From Micrococcaceae bacterium UBA3381 (GTDB taxonomy: Bacteria; Actinomycetota; Actinomycetes; Actinomycetales; Micrococcaceae), in assembly GCA_002358975.1 (NCBI GenBank), contig DEPX01000132.1:2552-11079 (forward strand): a DNA stretch of 8,528 bases, given 5' to 3'. This document shows, piece after piece, positions 1 through 6,590 of the stretch (its first letter is position 1; each line of letters opens with the position of its first letter). The translations under genes were made by a program, and so were the position numbers. The notes below the pieces were generated by a model. The model saw only the letters and a program-made list of their open reading frames with translations, was not told the DNA's origin and searched no databases.

Positions 1-482
1 TCGAGACCGTCAATAAAATTGAATGCATTGATGGTCAGTACGATCACAAAAATCGTGATAAGAAATTGGGCGAACTCATTATCAACGTGGATCCAGCCCA
101 CTGGCATGGCTTCAACACGAATGCCAGCCCCGGCAACGATGCCTGCCGCGGCAACCTGTCCGGCAAATTTGATCATCCAATGCAGATCCCATAAATCATC
201 GGCGACCCCCATGATCACAATGACAACGATTGCTGCCAATACACCCAGCATGGGAGATTGATAAATACCGGACAAAAAGGGGACCAAGGATCCCAAACCC
301 ATGGTGATAATGACAGCAATGGCCATGGCCGCTCCCCCAAGTTTAGGAATCGGTTCACGGTGCATATCGCGTTTGCGGGTTGGCGTGTAGACGCGTCCAC
401 GCACGCCTAACACCCGCGCCATTGGCGTCAGCACAAAACTGAGCAGCGCGGTAATACTCACCACCGCAAGATAGACCATCAT
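1..482 (-). CDS. wecA: WecA/MraY-family polyprenyl-phosphate sugar-1-phosphate transferase, 5' part only
   Basis: The reading frame runs off the left edge; about 160 N-terminal residues are visible. Translating the minus strand gives a membrane protein with hydrophobic segments near residues 3-20, 50-72, 80-93, 106-121 and 140-156. Three landmarks of the PNPT family are present: a cytoplasmic loop ending in HREPIPKLGG (about residues 41-50), the paired aspartates in GVADD (D95, D96), and NAFNFIDGL at 152-160. Family members move a sugar-1-phosphate from a UDP-sugar onto undecaprenyl or decaprenyl phosphate at the inner face of the membrane. The position after prfA-prmC-tsaC matches the GlcNAc-1-phosphate transferase (WecA/Rfe) of actinobacteria rather than MraY, which sits in the dcw cluster. 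The sugar specificity is inferred. Two adjacent in-frame ATGs exist (482 and 479). The first gives an ATGA overlap with the tsaC stop, so I chose it. Confidence 0.9.
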   Translation of the reverse strand, partial: MMVYLAVVSITALLSFVLTPMARVLGVRGRVYTPTRKRDMHREPIPKLGGAAMAIAVIITMGLGSLVPFLSGIYQSPMLGVLAAIVVIVIMGVADDLWDLHWMIKFAGQVAAAGIVAGAGIRVEAMPVGWIHVDNEFAQFLITIFVIVLTINAFNFIDGL

Positions 483-1192
483 AAGGACTGGTTGTCCTCC
501 GAGGTTGCCGCATCTGGGTCAGTGTGGGGTTCAGGATCAGCGATATCAAGGATCTCAGGCACAACGCTGCGAAGTGTTTCGATACTAATGCTGCCAGAAC
601 GCAACACACGGTGCGGAGTCACAGTACAATCAACGATAGTCGAGGGTTGTTGTTGACCGCGTTGGCCTTCATCGATGTATACCGATACCGCCTCGCCAAG
701 GGCTTCACGGGCAGCATCAATCGTGGTAGCCGCCTGCTGACCGTGACGGTTAGCAGACGAAACCGCTAATGGCCCGGTCTGCTGCAAAATTTGTTGTGCC
801 ACTGGATCATTCGGCTGGCGCAAGCCCACGGTTCCTCGGGTCTCCCCTAGATCCCACGAAAGTGAGGGCTGGGCTTTAAGAATAAGGGTCAATGCGCCAG
901 GCCAGAAGGTCTCTGCTAGTTGGCGTGCCGTTGCCGGGGTCTCTACCGCCAGGGCATCAAGCACCTGGATAGAACCAATCAAAACCGGTGGTGGAGATTG
1001 CCGCGACCGACCTTTTGCAGCTAATAAGACCGCCACGGCTTGGGGACTAAAAGCATCGGCACCCACCCCGTATACGGTATCGGTTGGTAACACGATTAAT
1101 TCGCGTTGCCCCAGGGCCTCTACCGCTGCAGTAATAGCGGCGGTGCGTTGTTCGGATTGTTGTGCATCAAACTGCTGTGTCACGTTAGTCAT
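479..1192 (-). CDS. tsaC: L-threonylcarbamoyladenylate synthase (Sua5/YrdC/YwlC family)
   Basis: A 237-residue cytoplasmic enzyme that makes threonylcarbamoyl-AMP from threonine, bicarbonate and ATP, the first step of t6A37 modification in ANN-decoding tRNAs. The YrdC fold is shown by PTDTVYG (36-42), the basic KGRSRQSPPP segment (60-69), FWPGALT (96-102), the SSAN nucleotide-binding stretch (145-148) and STIVDC (184-189). The length fits the single-domain TsaC/YwlC type; there is no separate Sua5 C-terminal domain. The last 20 or so residues are an acidic, polar tail unlikely to be part of the fold. SSAN is followed by RHG where SG is usual. The ATG overlaps the prmC stop as ATGA. No clear Shine-Dalgarno precedes it, so translation is probably coupled to prmC. 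The 3' end overlaps the wecA start. Confidence 0.93.
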   Translation of the reverse strand: MTNVTQQFDAQQSEQRTAAITAAVEALGQRELIVLPTDTVYGVGADAFSPQAVAVLLAAKGRSRQSPPPVLIGSIQVLDALAVETPATARQLAETFWPGALTLILKAQPSLSWDLGETRGTVGLRQPNDPVAQQILQQTGPLAVSSANRHGQQAATTIDAAREALGEAVSVYIDEGQRGQQQPSTIVDCTVTPHRVLRSGSISIETLRSVVPEILDIADPEPHTDPDAATSEDNQSL

Positions 1193-2124
1193 TGTGCCAG
1201 GGTTGGGGTTGTTTTTGATGTTGATTGCACCAGGTCCGAGCGGATCGCTGATACAAACCGGTCAATGTGTCTAAGATCTTGCAAGGTGGACACCATTTGC
1301 CACCCGCGGTTGGCCTGCAAAGCTGAAGCCAGGCTGTGGGCATGGGTCTCGTCGTGTTCCATGATGAACAGTCCCCCGGGTGTTAACCAGTGCAACGCTT
1401 GGTTTGCAATGGCCAATGGGATGGCTGTCCCATCGGGGGAACCTCCGTACAGTGCCATGTGCGGATCATGTTCTGCCTCCGGCTGGCTAACCGGTGTGTT
1501 GGCAGGAATATAAGGTGGGTTCGACACCACAGCATCGAATGTGCCAAGCAGTGCCTCCAGCCCGGTATCAGCCGATACGATGCTGGCTTGGTCTGTGGCA
1601 TCCGCGCATAAGACTGTGACATTGTAGGGGGCCGTATTTTGACGAGCCAACTCCACTGCTGCAGCGCTCAAATCGACGGCCCACAAGGCAACGGGCGTGT
1701 TGTGCCTACCCAGGTGTTCTGCCAATACTGTTGCGATAGCGCCAGTACCCGTACACAAGTCCAGAATCTTTAGAGGTCCGGTAGTGTCGGCGAAATGTTC
1801 CAGTGTAGTTTCGACCAGAATTTCGGTTTCCGGTCGTGGAATGAACACACCAGGTTCGGTTTTGATATCCAGTCCATAGAAACCGGCAACACCGGTTAGG
1901 TGCTGTAATGGTATCCGACGCATCCTAGCCTTAGCCAGTGCCCAGATTTGGTCACTGGTTGTTTGATCGATACTTTGGCCTAGGACTTGCAGCACGCCCA
2001 ATCTTCCACGGTCGATCTGCAGGACGTGAGCGGCTATGCTGGCGGCCTCGGTATCGGCGGTACTAATACCAGCCTCAGCCAAATGCTGGCGCACCTGCTG
2101 GATAATAGCGTTCAGGTCGATCAT
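1189..2124 (-). CDS. prmC: Peptide chain release factor N5-glutamine methyltransferase
   Basis: A 311-residue SAM-dependent methyltransferase (PrmC/HemK) that N5-methylates the glutamine of the GGQ motif in release factors, which improves peptide release. An N-terminal helical substrate-binding domain covers about residues 1-85, followed by PRPETE (96-101), the SAM-binding motif DLCTGTGAIA (122-131), an acidic motif II in WAVDLS (148-153) and the catalytic, glutamine-binding NPPY (202-205). The C-terminal DRFV (288-291) is also typical. The length is slightly above the usual 280-300, with a short polar tail that overlaps the next gene. The start ATG shares one base with the prfA stop (TAATG), and a weak AAGG lies 4 bases upstream. 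It follows directly after its own substrate gene, a conserved pairing that supports the assignment. Confidence 0.95.
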   Translation of the reverse strand: MIDLNAIIQQVRQHLAEAGISTADTEAASIAAHVLQIDRGRLGVLQVLGQSIDQTTSDQIWALAKARMRRIPLQHLTGVAGFYGLDIKTEPGVFIPRPETEILVETTLEHFADTTGPLKILDLCTGTGAIATVLAEHLGRHNTPVALWAVDLSAAAVELARQNTAPYNVTVLCADATDQASIVSADTGLEALLGTFDAVVSNPPYIPANTPVSQPEAEHDPHMALYGGSPDGTAIPLAIANQALHWLTPGGLFIMEHDETHAHSLASALQANRGWQMVSTLQDLRHIDRFVSAIRSDLVQSTSKTTPTLAQ

Positions 2125-3209
2125 TACGCCTTGGTTTTTTCACCCAGCGCGGCCAACCGTTCGGCTTCATCCATAGAAATCAGCGAATCGATGACCGGAT
2201 CCATATCGCCTTCTAAGACGCGGTCCAGGTTATTGGCTTTATACCCGGTGCGGTGGTCTGCGATACGGTTTTCCGGGAAGTTATAGGTACGAATGCGCTC
2301 CGAGCGGTCCATGGTACGCACCTGGGATGCACGTGTCTCGGCAGCAGCTGCGTCTAGTTCTTCTTGCTGGTGGGCCAGTAACCGCGACCGTAAGACACGC
2401 ATGGCGGCTTCACGGTTTTGGATCTGGGATTTTTCGTTCTGCATAGCAACCACAATGCCGGTTGGCAGGTGCGTAATACGGACCGCCGAGTCAGTGGTAT
2501 TAACGTGTTGACCACCAGGACCCGATGACCGGTATACGTCAATTTTCAGGTCGGTCTGATTAATCTGGATCTCTTCTGGTTCATCAACTTCGGGGAAAAC
2601 CAACACGCCTGCTGCCGAAGTATGGATACGACCCTGGGATTCAGTAACGGGTACACGCTGTACCCGGTGGACGCCACCCTCATATTTCAGGTGGGCAAAG
2701 ACACCTTCGGCCGGATCATTGGCGTTGGCCGTAATACCGATGTGGACATCTTTATAGCCGCCCAGATCGGATTCGGTGGCTGAAATGATTTCGGTTTTCC
2801 AACCGCGATGTTCTGCATAACGCAAATACATTCGAGCCAGATCTGCGGCGAACAAGGCAGCCTCTTCGCCACCTTCGCCACCTTTGATTTCTAAAATCAC
2901 ATTTCGCGCATCGTCAGGATCTCGTGGGATCAGCAACCGGTGCAGTGTTTCGGATGCTTCTTCGTAATCAACCTCCAGCTGGGGCACTTCGGCGGCGAAG
3001 TCAGGATCCTCTTGTGCCAGTTCTTTAGCATCTTCAAGGTCTTCACCCAGTTGCTTCCAGCGGTTATGTGCTTTAACGATCTTTTCGAGTTCTGCAAAAC
3101 GGCGTCCGATTTTACGGGCACGCGCTTGGTCAGCGTGCACGGCAGGATCGCCCATTTTCTCGGTGAGTTCTGCGTGTTCGTCAAGCAAAGAATTGATGGA
3201 GTCAAACAT
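2124..3209 (-). CDS. prfA: Peptide chain release factor 1 (RF1)
   Basis: A 361-residue class I release factor that recognises UAA and UAG in the ribosomal A site and triggers hydrolysis of peptidyl-tRNA. The codon-reading tripeptide is PVT (187-189), of the PxT type that separates RF1 from the SPF of RF2. The catalytic GGQ is at 232-234 inside SSGPGGQHVN, and Q234 is the residue expected to be methylated by the downstream PrmC. The region LEIKGGEGGEEAALF (106-120) is a conserved domain 2 signature. The length is normal for RF1, and no programmed frameshift is needed. The ATG at 3209 has a Shine-Dalgarno GAGG (3221-3218) 8 bases upstream. This is the first gene of the tightly packed prfA-prmC-tsaC-wecA run, and an intrinsic terminator separates it from rho. 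Confidence 0.97.
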   Translation of the reverse strand: MFDSINSLLDEHAELTEKMGDPAVHADQARARKIGRRFAELEKIVKAHNRWKQLGEDLEDAKELAQEDPDFAAEVPQLEVDYEEASETLHRLLIPRDPDDARNVILEIKGGEGGEEAALFAADLARMYLRYAEHRGWKTEIISATESDLGGYKDVHIGITANANDPAEGVFAHLKYEGGVHRVQRVPVTESQGRIHTSAAGVLVFPEVDEPEEIQINQTDLKIDVYRSSGPGGQHVNTTDSAVRITHLPTGIVVAMQNEKSQIQNREAAMRVLRSRLLAHQQEELDAAAAETRASQVRTMDRSERIRTYNFPENRIADHRTGYKANNLDRVLEGDMDPVIDSLISMDEAERLAALGEKTKA

Positions 3210-3235
3210 TTTTTCTACCTCGGGTCTATAGCTTC

Positions 3236-3262
3236 ATTATGAACCAAAAAACCATCGCGCAA
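3236..3262 (-). promoter_or_regulatory. Candidate prfA promoter
   Basis: CATAAT (3241-3236) is a good -10 element. A -35 at TTGCGC (3262-3257) would be 15 bases away, shorter than ideal, and would overlap the terminator stem. A start near 3229 would leave about 20 bases containing the prfA Shine-Dalgarno. The case rests mostly on prfA needing a promoter after the rho terminator; read-through from rho is the alternative. Confidence 0.25.
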
Positions 3263-3286
3263 CCAGGGTCGGCTGCACGATGGTTT
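3246..3286 (-). terminator. Intrinsic terminator of rho
   Basis: Reading the minus strand, the stem arm at 3286-3274 pairs with 3261-3249: 13 pairs including one G-U, beginning AAACCATCG and ending CGATGGTTT, around a 12-base loop. A run of six T (3251-3246) spans the base of the stem and the bases after it. It begins 13 bases after the rho stop codon. The plus-strand reading lacks a T-run, so it acts on rho, not on an opposing gene. Confidence 0.75.
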
Positions 3287-3298
3287 CATGTCAGGTGG

Positions 3299-5341
3299 CT
3301 AAGACTCCGCTTGAGCTCGCAGCGTGGTCTTGGAGACCAGCATCAAAAATTCCGCGTTGGTTTCGGTCTCTTTGAGTTTGGAGGTCAACAACTCTAGTGC
3401 CTGCTGAGTTTCTAAACCAGACAGCACACGGCGCAGTCGCCACATAATGCGAATTTCTTCTGCGGTCAACAGGTTTTCTTCGCGTCGAGTACCCGATGCG
3501 TTGATGTCGATCGCTGGGAATATTCGACGTTCAGACAGATCACGGGACAACCGTAGTTCCATATTGCCGGTGCCCTTGAACTCTTCAAAGATCACTTCGT
3601 CCATGCGCGACCCGGTCTCCACCAGTGCGGTGGCCAAGATGGTCAGCGACCCGCCGCCTTCAATATTGCGTGCAGCACCGAAGAATTTCTTGGGTGGATA
3701 CAGTGCTGCCGAGTCGACACCACCGGATAAGATACGGCCAGAAGCCGGTTGGGTGAGGTTATATGCTCGTCCCAAACGCGTCATGGAGTCCAATAGGACG
3801 ACAACGTCGTGGCCCAGTTCTACCATGCGCTTGGCACGTTCGATCGTCAGTTCGGCCACGGTAGTGTGATCTTCTGCTGGACGGTCGAAGGTCGATGCAA
3901 TGACTTCACCGCGTACGGAACGCTGCATGTCGGTGACTTCTTCGGGACGCTCATCGACCAGAACCATCATGAGTTTGACCTCTGGGTTATTGGTGGTGAT
4001 GGCGTTGGCAATCGACTGCAGCATCATCGTTTTACCGGCCTTTGGTGGTGAAACGATCAGACCACGTTGGCCCTTGCCAATGGGGGCTACCAGGTCTACC
4101 AGACGTGGACCCATGTCTTTGGGAACATTTTCTAACCGCAGACGTTCTTGTGGGTACAGCGGGGTAAGTTTATTGAACTCTACGCGTTTGGGGTGCTCAG
4201 CAGCTTGCTGACCGTTGACGAGGTCCAGTTTGACCAGCGCGTTGAATTTTTGGCGGTTGCCGCCACCGCGTCGGTTGCGTCCGCCGCGGCCTCCTCGACC
4301 ACCGCGTGAGCCGCCCTGTTTATTATTCGACTGGTTGTCGTCATCTTCTTCTGGGCTACGAACTTGACCACGGATGGCATCGCCCTTGCGTAAACCATAG
4401 CGTTTGACCATAGCCATTGACACGTACACGTCGTTGGGTCCAGGCAGGTACCCCGAGGTGCGCACAAAGGCGTAATTATCTAACACATCGAGAATACCGG
4501 AGATCGGTACCAGTGTTTCATCTTCCGAAACTTCTTGGTGGTCCTGCTGTTCGTGATCCTCGCGACGGTCACGCGAACGGTTGCGGTCGCGTTGGCGCTG
4601 ACGACGTTGGTTGCGCTGATCATCGTCACGACGACGGCGATTACCATCGCGGTGGTCGTCCTGTGCTTCGTCGCCACCCTGCTGGTCGCGCTTTTCTGGT
4701 TTGTCCTGTTTATCGTGTTTGTCCTGCTGGTCGCGTTTGGACTGCTGATCACGCTTGTCGGACTTGTCTTTATCGGACTTGTCTTTATCCGATTTATCGT
4801 GCTGATCGCGATTATCTTTTCGTTGGCGATCCTGATCACGACGTTGCTGGTTTCGAGTGCGCTGGCCTCGTCCACGATTATCGTCGCGCCCGTCAGCTTC
4901 ATCCTGTTTGGACGGCTGTTCGTCACGCTTAGATTGCTGTTCGTCACGTTTGGCTTGCTGTTGTTCACCAGAGCGTTGCTTGTCGTCACGCTGCTGGCTT
5001 GACTGAGGCGCCGAAGTATCTTCTTGCGGCTGCTGCTTAGGCTCTTCAGCTGGTGCAGCGTCGGTGGCCTGCTGTTCACTGTCTTGAGCCTTGGCCGAGG
5101 CGCTCCGGGTTTTACGTTCTTTGGCGGCTGCAGCTTTGGCTTCCTCCACTGCTTCACGGTCGGCACTATTACCGCCCCGCTGGTGGTCGGCAATGACTTC
5201 AACCAGCTGAGCTTTGCGCATGCGTGAAGTCCCGGTGATGCCGAGCTGTGACGCCAAGGTCTGAAGTTGGGCGAGTTTCAGGCTGCCCAGACCGGCAGAC
5301 CCGCCATTGGTTGGGGTCTGTAATGTGTCTTGTTCAGTCAC
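3299..5341 (-). CDS. rho: Transcription termination factor Rho with long actinobacterial-type insert
   Basis: A 680-residue ring-shaped RNA helicase/translocase that ends transcription at untranslated C-rich RNA. Residues 19-55 form the Rho N-terminal helical (SAP-like) domain. Residues 60-272 are a disordered insert rich in K, R, D, E and Q. Residues 276-395 are the cold-shock RNA-binding fold, itself interrupted by an RG-rich stretch (345-360). The ATPase follows: Walker A SPPKAGKT (431-438), Walker B with D518 in VVVLLDSM, and GSRMDEVIFEEFKGTGN (577-593) of the secondary RNA-binding loop. E. coli Rho has about 419 residues; the excess here is the insert, as known for Micrococcus luteus Rho. 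I chose the GTG at 5341 because GGAAGGA lies 6 bases upstream. An in-frame TTG at 5425 would add 28 residues but has no Shine-Dalgarno. It is flanked by a 272-bp leader and an intrinsic terminator, so it is probably its own transcription unit. Confidence 0.97.
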   Translation of the reverse strand: MTEQDTLQTPTNGGSAGLGSLKLAQLQTLASQLGITGTSRMRKAQLVEVIADHQRGGNSADREAVEEAKAAAAKERKTRSASAKAQDSEQQATDAAPAEEPKQQPQEDTSAPQSSQQRDDKQRSGEQQQAKRDEQQSKRDEQPSKQDEADGRDDNRGRGQRTRNQQRRDQDRQRKDNRDQHDKSDKDKSDKDKSDKRDQQSKRDQQDKHDKQDKPEKRDQQGGDEAQDDHRDGNRRRRDDDQRNQRRQRQRDRNRSRDRREDHEQQDHQEVSEDETLVPISGILDVLDNYAFVRTSGYLPGPNDVYVSMAMVKRYGLRKGDAIRGQVRSPEEDDDNQSNNKQGGSRGGRGGRGGRNRRGGGNRQKFNALVKLDLVNGQQAAEHPKRVEFNKLTPLYPQERLRLENVPKDMGPRLVDLVAPIGKGQRGLIVSPPKAGKTMMLQSIANAITTNNPEVKLMMVLVDERPEEVTDMQRSVRGEVIASTFDRPAEDHTTVAELTIERAKRMVELGHDVVVLLDSMTRLGRAYNLTQPASGRILSGGVDSAALYPPKKFFGAARNIEGGGSLTILATALVETGSRMDEVIFEEFKGTGNMELRLSRDLSERRIFPAIDINASGTRREENLLTAEEIRIMWRLRRVLSGLETQQALELLTSKLKETETNAEFLMLVSKTTLRAQAES
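4760..4789 (-). repeat. Tandem 15-bp repeat inside rho (two perfect copies)
   Basis: Two identical 15-base units encode D-K-D-K-S twice (Rho residues 185-194), followed by diverged DK/RDQQ copies. It is an in-frame low-complexity repeat within the charged insert, so changes in copy number would alter length without a frameshift. Confidence 0.85.
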
Positions 5342-5347
5342 GAAGGT

Positions 5348-5354
5348 TCCTTCC
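5348..5354 (-). promoter_or_regulatory. Ribosome-binding site of rho (GTG start)
   Basis: GGAAGGA ends 6 bases before the GTG at 5341, the best-placed Shine-Dalgarno in the leader. The protein from this GTG begins with a short variable stretch, then the conserved Rho N-terminal domain, as expected. The site is partly inside an imperfect palindrome (5342-5353). Confidence 0.8.
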
Positions 5355-5466
5355 CCCTCGTCGGTACGGGACGAGATACCCGCAGATTTGATAACAAACT
5401 TGATTGCGACTGTAAAAAACGTCAAGTTGTTGGAGTGACTTGCAATGTACTCAACACCAGCAGCTG

Positions 5467-5495
5467 AACATACGTTGTCAACAGTGGCGTTTGAA
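5467..5495 (-). promoter_or_regulatory. Candidate rho promoter
   Basis: TTCAAA and TATGTT are 17 bases apart. Both match the consensus only partly. The location in the middle of the rho leader is sensible, but a consensus this loose occurs by chance. A perfect TTGACA at 5481-5476 lies within the spacer but has no acceptable -10 at 16-18 bases. Confidence 0.25.
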
Positions 5496-5613
5496 CTGTG
5501 GGATAGCCTGGCATCTAAGATGATGAGCTATCAAATACTCTCCGCAGAATTGCGGTAAAGACCAGGCCGAATACGATATGAACGCTGATAACCGATACGG
5601 TACAACGATCTCG

Positions 5614-6588
5614 TTATGGCCGGAATACCTCCATCGTAGCACCTTCAACGTCAACTGGCAGAATCCGCACGTCCCAGTGTTGCGGAGATTTCGCTGCGCG
5701 CTGTGTTAGTAATTCAACAACTGCGTGAGCTTCGGCGTCGTGGTGGGCGAAAACGCATAGCGTTGGCCCGGCACCAGAGACCACTGCGGCATGGCCAGCA
5801 CTGCGTAACGCTGCAATGTGTTCCAAGGTTTCTGGCATAGAGGGCTTACGGTATTGCTGGTGCAACCAGTCATCGGTAGCCGCCAGTAACAATTCAGGTT
5901 CCAAAGTCATTGCCGGGGCTAATAAAGCAGCTCGCGAAGCGTTAGCGACAGCTTGCTCATATGGCACGGTGTTGGGGAGCAATGTGCGCGCAGCCGCTGT
6001 TGACAACGGTTTGGCCGGAATGGCTACCACCGGTGTGATCTGGGCGTGCGGTTCCAAGGACACAGCTCGATAGATATCACCGGTTGCGTTGGCTTCACAC
6101 CAGGAAAACGTCAAACCACCATAGACGGCTGGCGCCACATTATCGGGATGGCCTTCTGCCTCAGAGGCCCACTGGAGAAGGTCCTGGTGAGTTATCCTGC
6201 TATCCGGCGGCAACAAGGCCTTGACCGCCATCGCGACGGCCATGTGTGCTGCAGCCGAAGAACCCAAACCTCGTGAATGTGGAATACGATTGATGGCTTT
6301 CAGCTGCAGACCTGGCAAGTGCCAGCCCAGAGCCTCAAGTCTCATACGGATTTGAGCGATGATTAAATGTCGGGCATCGGTGGGCAAGTAATTGTGCCCT
6401 TCGCCTTCTATCTCAGCGCTAAACCCTGCCTCAGTCGTTCGAATTTCTAGTTCATCGTACAATTGAACTGCAATCCCGGCACAATCAAATCCGGGACCCA
6501 GATTTGCCGAGGTGGCAGGGACTTTGATGTTGGCAACGATGCCTGCTGGTACTCGGTTTGCAGGTGGTGTGGTGGCCGGTGATGCCAA
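5614..6588 (-). CDS. thrB: Homoserine kinase
   Basis: A 324-residue cytoplasmic GHMP-family kinase that phosphorylates L-homoserine with ATP to O-phosphohomoserine, the penultimate step of threonine synthesis. The three GHMP motifs are present: PATSANLGPGFD (24-35), the phosphate-binding HSRGLGSSAAA (104-114) and the C-terminal SGAGPT (271-276). EGHPDNVAPA (145-154) is a homoserine-kinase signature. The only plausible start is TTG at 6588. It lies 2 bases after the hom TAA, with GAAGG (6602-6598) 9 bases upstream, and no in-frame ATG or GTG occurs before motif 1. The tight junction says it is co-transcribed with hom. The next enzyme, threonine synthase, is not in this window and must be encoded elsewhere. 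Confidence 0.96.
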   Translation of the reverse strand: MASPATTPPANRVPAGIVANIKVPATSANLGPGFDCAGIAVQLYDELEIRTTEAGFSAEIEGEGHNYLPTDARHLIIAQIRMRLEALGWHLPGLQLKAINRIPHSRGLGSSAAAHMAVAMAVKALLPPDSRITHQDLLQWASEAEGHPDNVAPAVYGGLTFSWCEANATGDIYRAVSLEPHAQITPVVAIPAKPLSTAAARTLLPNTVPYEQAVANASRAALLAPAMTLEPELLLAATDDWLHQQYRKPSMPETLEHIAALRSAGHAAVVSGAGPTLCVFAHHDAEAHAVVELLTQRAAKSPQHWDVRILPVDVEGATMEVFRP

Positions 6589-6590
6589 GA

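Larger units (their letters stand above)
5342..5613 (-). promoter_or_regulatory. Leader/intergenic region of rho with inverted repeats
   Basis: This 272-base gap between thrB and rho is the only long non-coding stretch in the window. It holds a composite inverted repeat at 5502-5532, a 6-bp stem with a 7-base loop at 5357-5375, a small CCGCA/TGCGG hairpin at 5542-5555, and an imperfect palindrome over the rho ribosome-binding site. The best sigma-70-like promoter pair I see is TTCAAA (5495-5490) and TATGTT (5472-5467) with 17 bases between. That would give a start near 5460 and an untranslated leader of about 119 bases. rho genes in other bacteria are autoregulated through their leaders, so such a role is possible here, but it is inferred. 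No T-run follows any of the hairpins, so no intrinsic terminator for thrB is evident. Confidence 0.45.

Noticed and set aside
4535..5002. Plus-strand frame of 155 codons that looks like a multi-pass membrane protein
   Set aside because: It lies antisense to the lysine/aspartate/glutamine/arginine-rich insert of rho. The complement of such codons reads as Val, Leu, Ile and Phe, so the hydrophobic character is an artefact. The rho frame has clear domains on both sides.
4480..5202. Minus-strand frame of 240 codons within rho in another phase
   Set aside because: It stays open because the repetitive insert has few stops in this phase. It has no family motif and would overlap the conserved Rho frame entirely.
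5342..5425. Longer Rho starting at TTG 5425
   Set aside because: There is no Shine-Dalgarno before this TTG. The extra 28 residues resemble nothing in Rho proteins, while GTG 5341 has a strong site 6 bases upstream.
5476..5481. Perfect TTGACA as the rho -35 element
   Set aside because: At 16-18 bases downstream there are only TGGTGT, GGTGTT and GTGTTG, none of which is an acceptable -10.
5542..5555. CCGCA-loop-TGCGG hairpin as an intrinsic terminator of thrB
   Set aside because: The stem has only 5 pairs and no T-run follows on the minus strand. The smaller ACCG/CGGT hairpin at 5591-5601 fails for the same reason.
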